In this document: one piece after another, positions 9,326 through 18,840 of the stretch
Layout of the letters: the number at the start of each line of letters is the position of its first letter
Position numbering within the stretch: position 1 is the first letter of the stretch
Origin: Halomonas sp. THAF5a
GTDB lineage: Bacteria > Pseudomonadota > Gammaproteobacteria > Pseudomonadales > Halomonadaceae
NCBI RefSeq assembly: GCF_009363755.1
Contig: NZ_CP045417.1
Location: 434,001 to 498,000 of the forward strand
Length of the DNA: 64,000 nucleotides
Reading direction: 5' to 3'
Made by a program: the position numbers and the translations under genes
Notes under the pieces: model-generated
What the model was told of the DNA's origin: nothing
What the model saw: only the letters and a program-made list of their open reading frames with translations
Databases searched by the model: none

Positions 9326-10102
9326 ATGACGTCACCGCAGTCCCCCCGCGGCACGGTCGCTGCCGCCCCCGAGGCCCCGCTGCCGCGCCATGTCGCGATC
9401 ATCATGGACGGCAACAACCGCTGGGCGAAGGCGCGCGGCCTCTCCGGCATCCGCGGCCACCACGCCGGCGTCGAGGCGGTGCGAGCCGTCATCCGTCGCG
9501 CCGCCGAGCGCGGCATCGAGACCCTCACCCTGTTCGCCTTCTCCAGCGAGAACTGGAAGCGCCCCGCCAGCGAGGTCAACGCCCTGATGGAGCTCTTCCT
9601 GATGGCGCTCCAGCGCGAGGTGAAGAAGCTGCATCGCCACGGCATCCGCCTCTCGGTGATCGGCGAGCGCAGCGGCTTTTCCGCCTCGATCCAGAAGCAC
9701 ATCGCGAGCGCCGAGGCGCTGACCCGCGACAACACCGGCCTGCACCTGGTGATCGCGGCCAACTACGGCGGGCGCTGGGACATCGCCTGCGCCGCACGCC
9801 GCCTGGCCGAACGCGTCGCCGCCGGCGAGCTCGCCCCCGAGGCGATCGACGAGCAGGCGATCGACGAGGCGGCCAGCCTCGCCGGCGATGCCCCGGTCGA
9901 CCTGTGCATCCGTACCAGCGGCGAGCAGCGCATCTCCAACTTCCTGCTCTGGCAGATGGCCTACGCCGAGCTCCATTTCACGCCCGTGCTGTGGCCGGAC
10001 TTCGACGGCGAGGCCTTCGATCGGGCCCTGGCCGACTACCAGGGGCGCAAGCGGCGCTTCGGCATGACCGACGAGCAGCTCGAGGCGCAGCAGGGGGAGT
10101 AA
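9326..10102 (+). CDS. uppS: Isoprenyl transferase (undecaprenyl diphosphate synthase)
   Basis: The enzyme extends farnesyl-PP with isopentenyl-PP to the C55 carrier lipid for peptidoglycan and LPS. HVAIIMDGNNRWAKARG carries the catalytic Asp. FAFSSENWKRP, AANYGGRWDIA, RTSGEQRISNFLLWQ and TPVLWPDF follow in the expected order. Start choice is uncertain: ATGs at 9299, 9314 and 9326 are all in frame and none has a good binding site. The 258-residue form from 9326 fits the family best. Confidence 0.95.
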   Translation: MTSPQSPRGTVAAAPEAPLPRHVAIIMDGNNRWAKARGLSGIRGHHAGVEAVRAVIRRAAERGIETLTLFAFSSENWKRPASEVNALMELFLMALQREVKKLHRHGIRLSVIGERSGFSASIQKHIASAEALTRDNTGLHLVIAANYGGRWDIACAARRLAERVAAGELAPEAIDEQAIDEAASLAGDAPVDLCIRTSGEQRISNFLLWQMAYAELHFTPVLWPDFDGEAFDRALADYQGRKRRFGMTDEQLEAQQGE

Positions 10103-10106
10103 CCAC

Positions 10107-10907
10107 GTGCTCAGACAACGCATCATCACCGCGGCCTGGCTGGCCCCCCTGGCCCTGTTCGGCCTGTTCGGGCTCGACGGCGCGGGCTTCGGGCTCTTCA
10201 CCGCGGGCGTCGTGCTGCTCGGCGGCTGGGAGTGGGCCAACCTCGCCGGGATCACCGCGCCGGCGCGGCGCCTGTGGCCGGTCGCCGGCCTCGCCGTGCT
10301 GATCGCGCTGTGCTGGGCCGGCGGCGTGGCCGCCGCCAGCTGGCCGCTGTGGCTCGGAGCGCTGGGCTGGCTCGTGAACCTCTACTGGGTGACCGGCTAT
10401 CCCGCGCGCCTCGCCCAGTGGCAGTCGACCGGCATGCGCCTGGCCATGGGCCTGTGGGTGCTGCTGCCCGCCTGGGTCGGCTTCAACGTGCTGCGCGAGA
10501 GCGGCGCCGTCTGGCTGCTCTTCGTGCTGCTGCTGGTGTGGGGCGCCGACATCGGCGCCTACTTCGTCGGCAAGGCCGTCGGCCGCCGCAAGCTGGCGCC
10601 CGCCGTCAGCCCCGGCAAGACCCGGGAGGGCGTGGCCGGGGGCATGGCGGTCACCGCCGCGCTGGCGATCGTCTTCGCCGCCTGGCAGGGCCTCGGCCTC
10701 GCCGCAGGCCTGGGCCTGCTGGCGGCGACCCTGGTGGTGACGCTCGCCTCGGTGCTCGGCGACCTGCTCGAGAGCATGCTCAAGCGCCATCGCGGCATCA
10801 AGGACTCCAGCCGGCTGCTGCCGGGCCACGGCGGGGTGCTCGACCGCATCGACAGCCTGACCGCGGCGGTGCCGCTGTTCGCCCTGCTGCAGGGGGGCGT
10901 GCTGTGA
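10107..10907 (+). CDS. cdsA: Phosphatidate cytidylyltransferase (CdsA)
   Basis: This 266-residue inner-membrane enzyme makes CDP-diacylglycerol from phosphatidate and CTP. It has several hydrophobic helices throughout and ends with the CdsA signature [19 protein letters not shown] followed by VLDRIDS. Translation starts at a GTG (10107), four bases after the uppS stop. Its own stop overlaps the GTG start of dxr. Confidence 0.96.
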   Translation: MLRQRIITAAWLAPLALFGLFGLDGAGFGLFTAGVVLLGGWEWANLAGITAPARRLWPVAGLAVLIALCWAGGVAAASWPLWLGALGWLVNLYWVTGYPARLAQWQSTGMRLAMGLWVLLPAWVGFNVLRESGAVWLLFVLLLVWGADIGAYFVGKAVGRRKLAPAVSPGKTREGVAGGMAVTAALAIVFAAWQGLGLAAGLGLLAATLVVTLASVLGDLLESMLKRHRGIKDSSRLLPGHGGVLDRIDSLTAAVPLFALLQGGVL

Positions 10908-12085
10908 TCCCGCGCCGCGTCACCGTGCTGGGTGCCACCGGCTCCATCGGCACCAGCACCCTGGAGGTGCTCGCCCGCCATCCGGAGCGCTACCGGGTGC
11001 ACGCCCTGACCGCCCACCGCTCCCGGGAGGCGCTGCTGGCCCAGTGCCGCGTTCACCGCCCGGCGCTGGCGGTGCTCGACACCGAGGCCGATGCCGCCTG
11101 GCTGCGTGCGCGGCTTTCCGAGGCGGGGCTTCCCACCGAGGTGCGCGCCGGGGCCGAAGCCCTGGTCGAGGTGGCCGAGGCCGCCGAGGTGGACACCGTG
11201 ATGGCGGCCATCGTCGGCGCCGCCGGCCTGCTGCCGACGCTGGCCGCCGTGCGCGCCGGCAAGCGGGTGCTGCTGGCCAACAAGGAGGCCCTGGTGATGT
11301 CCGGGGCGCTCTTCATGGACGCGGTGGCGCGCCATGACGCCACCCTGCTGCCCATCGATTCCGAACATAATGCCATCTACCAGTGTCTACCCGTCGAGCA
11401 TCGCGGCGGCCTGTCCCGCCACGGGGTGACCCAGCTGCTGCTGACCGCCTCGGGTGGGCCCTTCCGCGGCTGGTCGGCGCGCGAGCTCGCCGCCGTGACC
11501 CCGGAGCAGGCCTGCGCCCACCCCAACTGGTCGATGGGGCGCAAGATCTCGGTGGACAGCGCCAGCCTGATGAACAAGGGGCTCGAGCTGATCGAGGCGT
11601 GCTGGCTCTTCGATGCCCGGCCCGACCAGGTGCAGGTGGTGGTGCATCCGCAGAGCGTGATCCACTCCATGGCCGCCTACAGCGACGGCTCGGTGCTCGC
11701 CCAGCTGGGCAACCCGGACATGCGCACGCCGATCGCCTACGGGCTCGCCTGGCCGGAGCGCATCGAGGCCGGGGTCGAGGCGCTGGACCTGTTCCAGGTC
11801 GCCCGGCTCGACTTCGAGCCCGCCGACGAGGCCGCCTTCCCCTGCCTGCGCCTGGCCCGCGAGGCCATGGCGGCGGGGGGCACGGCGCCGGCGGTGCTCA
11901 ACGCCGCCAACGAGGTGGCGGTGGAGGCCTTCCTCGCCGGCCGCCTCGGCTTCACCGGCATCGGGGAGCTGGTGGCGCGGGTGCGCGACGCGCGCCCGGT
12001 GGAGGCCGTCCGCGACCTCGAGACCGTGCTGGCGGCCGATGCCCGCGCCCGGCAGGCGGCGCATGACTGGCTGGCGCGGCAATGA
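10904..12085 (+). CDS. dxr: 1-deoxy-D-xylulose 5-phosphate reductoisomerase (GTG start)
   Basis: The 393-residue enzyme converts DXP to MEP, the committed step of the non-mevalonate isoprenoid pathway. [19 protein letters not shown] is the NADPH-binding start. [25 protein letters not shown] and [16 protein letters not shown] are the conserved metal and substrate segments. The GTG at 10904 overlaps the cdsA stop (GTGA). The reading frame stays open far upstream, but only as a shadow inside cdsA. Confidence 0.97.
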   Translation: MIPRRVTVLGATGSIGTSTLEVLARHPERYRVHALTAHRSREALLAQCRVHRPALAVLDTEADAAWLRARLSEAGLPTEVRAGAEALVEVAEAAEVDTVMAAIVGAAGLLPTLAAVRAGKRVLLANKEALVMSGALFMDAVARHDATLLPIDSEHNAIYQCLPVEHRGGLSRHGVTQLLLTASGGPFRGWSARELAAVTPEQACAHPNWSMGRKISVDSASLMNKGLELIEACWLFDARPDQVQVVVHPQSVIHSMAAYSDGSVLAQLGNPDMRTPIAYGLAWPERIEAGVEALDLFQVARLDFEPADEAAFPCLRLAREAMAAGGTAPAVLNAANEVAVEAFLAGRLGFTGIGELVARVRDARPVEAVRDLETVLAADARARQAAHDWLARQ

Positions 12086-12124
12086 CGCACGCGCCATGAC
12101 GCTGTTGACTGCAAGGAGACTGCC

Positions 12125-13483
12125 GTGGGCCTGATCCAGAACGTGCTGGCCGTCATCGTGGTGCTTGGCCTGCTGATCACCTTTCACGAGTTCGGCCACT
12201 TCTGGGTCGCGCGACGCTGCGGCGTCAAGGTGCTGCGCTTCTCGGTGGGCTTCGGCAAGCCGCTCTGGTCGCGCCGCGACCGCCACGGCACCGAGTTCGC
12301 GGTGGCCGCCATCCCGCTGGGCGGCTACGTGAAGATGCTCGACGAGCGCGAGGGCCCCGTGGACCCCGCCGAGCGCCACCTCGCCTTCAACCACAAGACG
12401 GTCTGGCAGCGCATCGCGGTGGTCGCCGCCGGCCCGCTGGCCAACTTCCTGCTGGCCGTCGTCGCCTACTGGGCGCTGTTCGTGGCGGGCACCACCACGG
12501 TGGCCCCGGTGGTCGGCAGCGTGGCGCCGGACTCCCCGGCGAGCCAGGGCGGGCTCGCGCCGGGCCAGGAGATCACCGCGGTGCAGGGCGAGGCGGTGCG
12601 CTCCTGGGAGGAGATCAACCTCAAGCTGGTGTCAGCCATCGGCGAGAGCGGCGCGCTCGAGGTGGCGGCCCGCGACGACGTCACCGCCGCCCCCCGGACC
12701 TACCGGCTGCCGGTCGAGGCGTGGCTGGTGCGCCAGGACCCGCCGCGGCCCCTGGAGACCCTGGGCGTGACCCCCTGGCGCCCCGAGATCCCGGCGGTGC
12801 TGGGCCAGGTGGTCGAGGGCGAGGCCGCCGCCGCGGCCGGCCTCAGGGCCGGCGACGAGATCGTGGCGGTCGACGGCGCGCCGATGGCCGACTGGCCGGC
12901 CTTCGTCGAGCGCGTGCGCGCAAGCCCCGGCGAGACCCTCGAGGTCGCGGTGCGCCGCGACGGCGAGCGGCGCACCCTCTCGCTCACCCCCCGGCGTCGC
13001 CCGCAGGAGGCGGGGGAGGCCATCGGCTACATCGGCGCCGGCGCCGAGCCCGTCGCCTGGCCCGAGGCCTATCGCCGCGAGATCCGCTACGGGCCGCTGG
13101 CCGCGGTCGGCGAGTCCCTCGCGCGCACCGGCGAGATGACGGTGCTGACCCTGGGCGCCATCCGCAAGATGGTGGTGGGCCTGATCTCGCCGTCGAACCT
13201 CTCCGGTCCCATCACCATCGCCCGCATCGCCGGCGATTCGGCGCGCAGCGGGCTGGAGAGCTTCGTCGGCTTCCTGGCCTACCTCTCGATCAGCCTGGGG
13301 GTGCTCAACCTGCTGCCGATCCCGGTGCTCGACGGCGGCCACCTGCTCTACTACTTCGTCGAGGTGGTCCGCGGCCGTCCGGTCTCCGAGCAGGCCCAGG
13401 CGGTGGGATTGCGCATCGGCCTGGCCCTCGTCGGCACCCTGATGCTGATGGCGCTCTATTTCGACCTGATGCGGCTCTGGTAG
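12125..13483 (+). CDS. rseP: Site-2 zinc metalloprotease RseP (GTG start)
   Basis: The 452-residue inner-membrane protease carries out the second cleavage of anti-sigma RseA in the sigma-E envelope stress response. The zinc motif HEFGH is at residues 21-25. Two PDZ-like regions fill the middle (GSVAPDSPASQGGLAPGQ and AAAAGLRAGDEIVAVDGAP). The second active-site motif IPVLDGGH is near residue 399. The GTG at 12125 has an AAGGAGA binding site five to eleven bases upstream. It lies between dxr and its natural partner bamA. Confidence 0.97.
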   Translation: MGLIQNVLAVIVVLGLLITFHEFGHFWVARRCGVKVLRFSVGFGKPLWSRRDRHGTEFAVAAIPLGGYVKMLDEREGPVDPAERHLAFNHKTVWQRIAVVAAGPLANFLLAVVAYWALFVAGTTTVAPVVGSVAPDSPASQGGLAPGQEITAVQGEAVRSWEEINLKLVSAIGESGALEVAARDDVTAAPRTYRLPVEAWLVRQDPPRPLETLGVTPWRPEIPAVLGQVVEGEAAAAAGLRAGDEIVAVDGAPMADWPAFVERVRASPGETLEVAVRRDGERRTLSLTPRRRPQEAGEAIGYIGAGAEPVAWPEAYRREIRYGPLAAVGESLARTGEMTVLTLGAIRKMVVGLISPSNLSGPITIARIAGDSARSGLESFVGFLAYLSISLGVLNLLPIPVLDGGHLLYYFVEVVRGRPVSEQAQAVGLRIGLALVGTLMLMALYFDLMRLW

Positions 13484-13495
13484 CCGGGCGTCGGC

Positions 13496-13523
13496 TTGTC
13501 AGTGGCCATGACAAATGTATAAG
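13496..13523 (+). promoter_or_regulatory. Predicted bamA promoter overlapped by an inverted repeat
   Basis: TTGTCA (13496-13501), 16 bases, TATAAG (13518-13523) is a strong sigma-70 match. The -35 box is also one arm of a perfect six-base inverted repeat, TTGTCA with TGACAA at 13509-13514. That could be an operator, although six-base arms can occur by chance. Confidence 0.6.
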
Positions 13524-13570
13524 GTGCCTGTCTGGACCGGACGGCAGACCAACGCGAGCGAATCGATTGC

Positions 13571-15916
13571 ATGAAAATCAAGACCATCGGACTGGCGGCG
13601 CTGCTGCTTGCCGGTGCCCAGGCGGCACTGGCGAATCCCTTTGACGTTTCCGACATCAGGGTGGAAGGACTGCAGCGGGTCTCGCCCGCCTCCGTGTTCA
13701 ACGCCTTCCCCGTCAGCGCCCGGGACCGGGTCGACGAGCGGGAACTGGCCGAGGCGGCTCGCGAGCTCTTCGCCACCGGCCTGTTCGAGGACGTGAGCCT
13801 CGCCCGAGAGGGCGACGTGCTGATCATCCAGGTGGTCGAGCGCCCGACACTGGCGCGGCTCGAGATCGAGGGCAACAGCCAGATCCCCGACGAGGATCTG
13901 CGCAACGGCCTCAAGCAGGCCGGCCTCAACGAGGGACAGGTGCTCAAGCTCTCCACCCTCGAGGAGATCCAGCGCGAGCTCGAGGGCGTCTACCAGTCCC
14001 AGGGTCGCTACAGCGCCCGCATCGAGACCTCCGTCGAGGAGGTGGGCGAAGGCCAGGTCCAGGTCAACATCGATATCGACGAGGGCGCGGTCGCCAAGAT
14101 CCGCCAGATCAACATCGTCGGCAACCGCGACTTCGACGACGAGCGCTTGCGCGAGCTCTTCGAGCTCGAGGACTCCCCGGGCTGGTTCTTCGGCTGGTTC
14201 TCCAGCGACGAGTACTCCAGGGAGGCCCTGGCCGGCGACCTCGAGCGGCTGCGCTCCTTCTACCTCGACCGCGGCTACGTGAACTTCGCCATCGAGTCTT
14301 CCCAGGTCTCGATCAGCCCCGACAAGTCGAAGATCTTCGTCACCGTGAACATCGACGAGGGCCGCCAGTACCGCCTCGGCGACATCCGCTTCGCCGGTGA
14401 CCTGCGCATGGCCGAGCGCGAGGCCCGGGAGTTGCTCGAGGTCGAGAGCGGCGAGATCTTCTCGCGCAGTGACGTCACTGCCTCCTCGGAGGCGCTGCGC
14501 TCGCGGCTCGGCGCCGAGGGCTTCGCCTTCGCCAATGTCGACGGGATTCCCGAGGTCGCTGCCGACGGCGATACCGTCGACCTGGTGTTCCGGGTCGAGC
14601 CCGGCCGTCGCGCCTATGTGCGGCGCATCGAGTTCACCGGCAACACCACCACCCAGGACGAGGTGCTGCGCCGGGAGATGATCCAGATGGAGGGCGCGCC
14701 GGCCTCCACCGAGTCGATCAGCCGCTCGAAGCAGCGCCTGGAGCGACTGGGCTTCTTCAAGCAGGTCAATGTCGAGACGCGGCCCGTGGCCGGCGAGCCC
14801 GACCAGCTCGACGTCACCTACACGGTGGAGGAGCAGCCGTCGGGGTCGATCTCGGCGAGCATCGGCTTCTCCCAGAGCGCCGGGGTGATCTATGGCGCCT
14901 CGCTCTCCCAGAACAACTTCCTGGGCACCGGCAACCGCGTCAACATCGGCGCCCAGCGCAGCGACACCTACACCAGCCTCAACTTCGGCTTCACCGATCC
15001 CTACTGGACCCTCGACGGCATCTCCCGCGGCTACAACCTCTTCTACCGCGAGACCGACTACGAGGATTCCGACATCTCGACCTATTCCACCGACTCCTTC
15101 GGTGGCGGCATCAACTTCGGCTACCCGATCAACGAGCTGACGCGGCTGAACTTCGGTGCCAGCGTCGAGGACCTGTCGATCCGGACCTACCGCGACACCT
15201 CCTCGGAGGTTCAGCGCTACGTCGACGACCAGGGCAGCGACGCCCAGAGCCTCAAGCTCTCGGCGAGCTGGACCCGCAACGACCTCAACCGCGGCATCAT
15301 GCCCACCGCCGGCAACTACCAGCGGCTGTCGCTGGAGACCGCGGTGCCCGGCAGCGACGCCGAGTACTACAAGCTGCGCGCCCAGGCCCGCCAGATCTTC
15401 CCGTTCAACGAGGAGCAGACCTGGGGGCTGAAGTTCAGCGGCGAGCTGGGCTATGCCGATACCGTCGGCAACGACCCCTATCCGTTCTACGAGAACTTCT
15501 TCTCCGGCGGCCTCGGCTCGGTACGCGGCTTCACCGGCAATACCCTGGGGCCGGCCACCACCGAGCGTGCCGGTGGCGACGATCGCACCCTGGGCGGCAA
15601 CGTGCTGGTGGAGGGCAGCGCCGAGGTGCTCTTCCCGGTGCCCTTCGTCGAGGACCAGCGCTCGCTGCAGGCCTCGCTGTTCATCGATGCCGGCAACACC
15701 TTCCTCACCGACTGCTACCCAGTGCTCGACGAGGACGCCGACCGCCAGCGCTGCGAGTCCGGCGTGGACCTGGGCGAGCTGCGCTACAGCGCCGGCCTCG
15801 GCCTCTCCTGGCTGACGCCGGTGGGGCCGCTGACCTTCAGCGTCGCCGAGCCGATCAACGACAAGGACGGGGACGATACCCAGTTCTTCCAATTCTCCCT
15901 GGGTCAGACCTTCTGA
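13571..15916 (+). CDS. bamA: Outer membrane protein assembly factor BamA
   Basis: This 781-residue Omp85 protein is the core of the BAM complex that inserts beta-barrels into the outer membrane. Residues 1-21 are a signal peptide (cleavage after AALA before NPFDVSD). Five POTRA domains follow to about residue 420, then the 16-strand barrel. The barrel carries the loop-6 VRGF motif (GSVRGFTGNT) and ends in the C-terminal Phe signature (FQFSLGQTF). It has its own promoter upstream and is followed by the chaperone gene skp. Confidence 0.98.
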   Translation: MKIKTIGLAALLLAGAQAALANPFDVSDIRVEGLQRVSPASVFNAFPVSARDRVDERELAEAARELFATGLFEDVSLAREGDVLIIQVVERPTLARLEIEGNSQIPDEDLRNGLKQAGLNEGQVLKLSTLEEIQRELEGVYQSQGRYSARIETSVEEVGEGQVQVNIDIDEGAVAKIRQINIVGNRDFDDERLRELFELEDSPGWFFGWFSSDEYSREALAGDLERLRSFYLDRGYVNFAIESSQVSISPDKSKIFVTVNIDEGRQYRLGDIRFAGDLRMAEREARELLEVESGEIFSRSDVTASSEALRSRLGAEGFAFANVDGIPEVAADGDTVDLVFRVEPGRRAYVRRIEFTGNTTTQDEVLRREMIQMEGAPASTESISRSKQRLERLGFFKQVNVETRPVAGEPDQLDVTYTVEEQPSGSISASIGFSQSAGVIYGASLSQNNFLGTGNRVNIGAQRSDTYTSLNFGFTDPYWTLDGISRGYNLFYRETDYEDSDISTYSTDSFGGGINFGYPINELTRLNFGASVEDLSIRTYRDTSSEVQRYVDDQGSDAQSLKLSASWTRNDLNRGIMPTAGNYQRLSLETAVPGSDAEYYKLRAQARQIFPFNEEQTWGLKFSGELGYADTVGNDPYPFYENFFSGGLGSVRGFTGNTLGPATTERAGGDDRTLGGNVLVEGSAEVLFPVPFVEDQRSLQASLFIDAGNTFLTDCYPVLDEDADRQRCESGVDLGELRYSAGLGLSWLTPVGPLTFSVAEPINDKDGDDTQFFQFSLGQTF

Positions 15917-15942
15917 TCCGGCTCGCCGAGGAATCTCGCCGC

Positions 15943-16443
15943 ATGCGCACGCTCACCGCCGCCCTCTGCCTCGGCCTGCTGGTCGCCGCCACCGCGCCGG
16001 CCCGGGCCGCCGAGGTGGCGGTGCTCGACTGGCGCGCCGCGCTGATGGACAGCGACGCCGCCGAGCGGGCCATGAGCGCGCTGCGCACGCGCCTCGCCGA
16101 CCGCCAGCAGGAGGCCAGCGCCCTGGGCGAGGAGCTCCAGGGCATGCAGCAGCGCCTCGAGGGAGAGGGCATGACCGAGACCGCGCGGCGCACCACCCTC
16201 CAGGCGTTCCAGGAGAAGGGGCAGCGCTTCGAGCGGCTGCACCGGGAGATCGCCCAGGCGCGCCACGAGGCCGAGCAGGCCTTCCTCCAGCAGGCCGAGC
16301 CGAGGCTGGACCAGGCGGTCCGGCAGGTCATCGAACGTCATGGCGTCGCGGTGCTGGTGGACCCCAATGGCGTGCTGCATGCCGACCAGGACCTGCAGGA
16401 CCTGACCGGCGAGGTCACCGCGCGCCTCAATGCCCTCGACTGA
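15943..16443 (+). CDS. skp: Periplasmic chaperone Skp/OmpH family
   Basis: This 166-residue protein begins with a signal peptide of about 22 residues ending in ARA before AEVAVLDW. The rest is a charged, Gln/Glu/Arg-rich coiled coil, as in the Skp jellyfish tentacles. Skp binds unfolded outer-membrane proteins in the periplasm. Position between bamA and lpxD is the conserved one. Sequence identity in this family is low, so the call leans on signal, coiled coil and context. Confidence 0.93.
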   Translation: MRTLTAALCLGLLVAATAPARAAEVAVLDWRAALMDSDAAERAMSALRTRLADRQQEASALGEELQGMQQRLEGEGMTETARRTTLQAFQEKGQRFERLHREIAQARHEAEQAFLQQAEPRLDQAVRQVIERHGVAVLVDPNGVLHADQDLQDLTGEVTARLNALD

Positions 16444-16475
16444 GCCGGCCGTCCCTACCACGATAGTGAGTCCCC

Positions 16476-17513
16476 ATGAATCAAGACGCCCGAACCCTCA
16501 CACTGGCCGAGATCGCCGAGCGCCTGGGAGCCCGCCTCAAGGGCGACGGCGAGCGGCGGGTAAGCGGCCTGGCCACGCTGCGTGACGCCACGCCGGACCA
16601 GGTGGCCTTCCTCGCCAACCGTGCCTACCTCAAGGACCTGCCTTCCACCCGTGCCGCCGCGGTGCTGCTGGCGCCCGCTCACGGCGAGGCCTGCCCGGTG
16701 GCGTGCCTGGAGCTGGACAATCCCTACCTCGGCTACGCGGAGCTGTCGCGCCTCTTCGACCCCCTGGTCGGGCGCACGCCCTCGGGTACCCACCCCACGG
16801 CGGTGGTCGCCGATGACGTCACCCTGGGCGACAACGTCGCCATCGGGCCCCAGGCGGTGATCGAGGCCGGGGTCACCCTGGGCGACGACGTCGTCATCGG
16901 CGCCGGCTGCGTGGTGGGGGCGGACTCGCGCATCGGCGCCGGCTCGCGCCTGCACGCCAACGTCACGGTCTGCCACGGGGTGGTGATCGGCCAGCGGGCG
17001 ATCCTGCACAGCGGCTGCGTGATCGGCGGCGACGGCTTCGGCTTCGCCCACGACGGCGGGCGCTGGCACAAGATCGCCCAGCTGGGCGGCGTGGTGCTGG
17101 GCGACGACGTCGAGATCGGCAGCTGCTCGAGCATCGACCGCGGCGCCCTGGGCGACACCGTGATCGGCGACGACGTCAAGATCGACAGCCAGGTGCAGAT
17201 CGCCCACAACGTGCAGATCGGCGACCACAGCGCCCTGGCCGGCTGCGTAGGCATCGCCGGCTCCACCCGGGTGGGCAAGCACTGCATGCTGGGCGGTGGC
17301 GTGGGGCTCTCCGGCCACCTGACCATCGCCGACGGGGTGCAGGTCACCGGCATGAGCCTCGTCACCAACTCGATTCCCGAGCCCGGCATCTACTCGTCCG
17401 GCACCGGGGCCATGGACAACGCCCAGTGGCGGCGCAACGCGGTGCGCTTCAAGCAGCTCGACGACATCGCTCGGCGCCTGTCGCGGCTCGAGAAGGTCGG
17501 TCGCGGCGGTTGA
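16476..17513 (+). CDS. lpxD: UDP-3-O-(3-hydroxyacyl)glucosamine N-acyltransferase (LpxD)
   Basis: The 345-residue enzyme catalyses the third step of lipid A synthesis. The N-terminal uridine-binding domain (TLAEIAERLGARLKGDG) is followed by a left-handed beta-helix of hexapeptide repeats (residues about 105-305). The catalytic histidine region is QIAHNVQIGDHSALAGC. A short helical C-terminus follows. Start at ATG 16476, 33 bases after skp. Confidence 0.97.
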   Translation: MNQDARTLTLAEIAERLGARLKGDGERRVSGLATLRDATPDQVAFLANRAYLKDLPSTRAAAVLLAPAHGEACPVACLELDNPYLGYAELSRLFDPLVGRTPSGTHPTAVVADDVTLGDNVAIGPQAVIEAGVTLGDDVVIGAGCVVGADSRIGAGSRLHANVTVCHGVVIGQRAILHSGCVIGGDGFGFAHDGGRWHKIAQLGGVVLGDDVEIGSCSSIDRGALGDTVIGDDVKIDSQVQIAHNVQIGDHSALAGCVGIAGSTRVGKHCMLGGGVGLSGHLTIADGVQVTGMSLVTNSIPEPGIYSSGTGAMDNAQWRRNAVRFKQLDDIARRLSRLEKVGRGG

Positions 17514-17537
17514 GGCCCGATCATAGGGCGGTATAAT
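17510..17537 (+). promoter_or_regulatory. Predicted promoter for fabZ-lpxA-lpxB-rnhB
   Basis: TTGAGG (17510-17515), overlapping the lpxD stop, and a perfect TATAAT (17532-17537) are 16 bases apart. The leader then contains an eight-pair GC-rich hairpin (17553-17560 with 17565-17572). The -35 box matches that of the dapC promoter. Confidence 0.65.
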
Positions 17538-17619
17538 CCACTGCCTGTCGCTGCCGGCGCCCGAGCGCCGGCCGTGCCCCTCTCCGGACGGGCATCCTGT
17601 CATTTCAGAGGTCGCTACG

Positions 17620-18063
17620 ATGGTAATGGACATCAACGAGATTCGTGAGTATCTGCCCCACCGCTACCCCTTCCTGCTGGTGGATCGGGTCACGGAGCTC
17701 ACGCTGGGAGAATCCATCGTTGCCTACAAGAATGTCAGCGTGAACGAGCCCTTCTTCAACGGCCACTTCCCGCACCACCCGATCATGCCCGGCGTGCTGG
17801 TGGTCGAGGCCCTGGCCCAGGCCTGCGGCATTCTCGGCTTCAAGACCGTCAACAAGCTGCCCGCCGACGGCTACGTCTACTACCTCGTGGCCAGCGACAA
17901 CGTGCGCTTCAAGCGGCCGGTGATGCCCGGCGACCAGCTGGTGCTCGAGGCCCGGGTCGAGCGCACCAAGCGCGGCATCTGGAAGTTCATCTGCCGCGCC
18001 ACCGTGGGCGGCGAGGTGGCCTGCGAGGCCGACATCACCTGTGCCGAGAGGAAGGTCGCTTGA
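17620..18063 (+). CDS. fabZ: 3-hydroxyacyl-ACP dehydratase FabZ
   Basis: The 147-residue hot-dog-fold dehydratase of type II fatty acid synthesis uses the catalytic His in [18 protein letters not shown] with a Glu in the same segment. The start [24 protein letters not shown] is typical; the second ATG (17626) is an equally possible start. Its stop overlaps the TTG start of lpxA. Position between lpxD and lpxA couples acyl supply for fatty acids with that for lipid A. Confidence 0.98.
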   Translation: MVMDINEIREYLPHRYPFLLVDRVTELTLGESIVAYKNVSVNEPFFNGHFPHHPIMPGVLVVEALAQACGILGFKTVNKLPADGYVYYLVASDNVRFKRPVMPGDQLVLEARVERTKRGIWKFICRATVGGEVACEADITCAERKVA

Positions 18064-18827
18064 TACACCCCACCGCCCTCATCGACCCCGCGGCGCGCCT
18101 GGCCGATGATGTCGAGGTCGGCCCCTTCAGCGTGATCGGGGCCGATGTCGAGATCGGGCCCGGCAGCCGCATCGGCCCCCATGTCGTGATCAAGGGCCCC
18201 ACCGTGCTGGGCGCGCGCACCCGCGTCTTCCAGTTCGCCTCGGTGGGCGAGGACTGCCAGGACAAGAAGTACGCCGGCGAGCCGACCCGCCTGGTGATGG
18301 GCGATGACAACGTCATCCGCGAGGGGGTGACCCTGCACCGCGGTACCGTCCAGGATCGCGGCGAGACCGTCATCGGCTCGCGCAACCTCTTCATGGCCTA
18401 CGCCCACGTCGGTCACGACTGCGTGATCGGCAACGACGGCATCTTCGCCAACCAGGTGACCCTGGCCGGCCACGTGAAGATCGGCGACTTCGTGATCCTC
18501 GGCGGGCTCTCGGCGGTCCACCAGTTCTGCCACTTCGGCGACCACGCCATGGCCGGCGGCGGCTCGATCATCACCAAGGACACGCCGGCCTACGTGATGA
18601 TCAACGGCAACCCCGCCCAGGCCCACGGCCTCAACCTGGTGGGGCTCAAGCGCCGTGGCTTCTCCAAGGAGGCCATCCGCGGCCTGAGCGAGGCCTACAA
18701 GCTGGTCTATCGCCAGGGGCTGACCATCGACCAGGCGCTCGAACAGATCCGTGCCAGCTACGCGCTGCCCGAGACCGAGGCCTTCGCCGCCTCCATCGAG
18801 GCCTCGACCCGCGGCATCGTCCGCTGA
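18060..18827 (+). CDS. lpxA: UDP-N-acetylglucosamine acyltransferase LpxA (TTG start)
   Basis: The 255-residue enzyme attaches a 3-hydroxyacyl chain from ACP to UDP-GlcNAc, the first step of lipid A synthesis. A TTG at 18060, overlapping the fabZ stop as TTGA, gives the natural N-terminus (M)[19 protein letters not shown]. No ATG or GTG fits. The catalytic His is at about residue 119 (AHVGHD). The site matching E. coli Gly173 is Gly167 (HAMAGGGS), unlike the Met of P. aeruginosa that restricts chains to C10. Hexapeptide repeats cover residues 1-190, followed by the helical C-terminal domain ([12 protein letters not shown]). Confidence 0.97.
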   Translation: MIHPTALIDPAARLADDVEVGPFSVIGADVEIGPGSRIGPHVVIKGPTVLGARTRVFQFASVGEDCQDKKYAGEPTRLVMGDDNVIREGVTLHRGTVQDRGETVIGSRNLFMAYAHVGHDCVIGNDGIFANQVTLAGHVKIGDFVILGGLSAVHQFCHFGDHAMAGGGSIITKDTPAYVMINGNPAQAHGLNLVGLKRRGFSKEAIRGLSEAYKLVYRQGLTIDQALEQIRASYALPETEAFAASIEASTRGIVR

Positions 18828-18840
18828 GGTGGCCGAGGGC

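Noticed and set aside
13499..15892. Long minus-strand open frame opposite bamA
   Set aside because: Antisense shadow; bamA motifs are complete on the plus strand and no binding site or family resemblance is seen on the minus.
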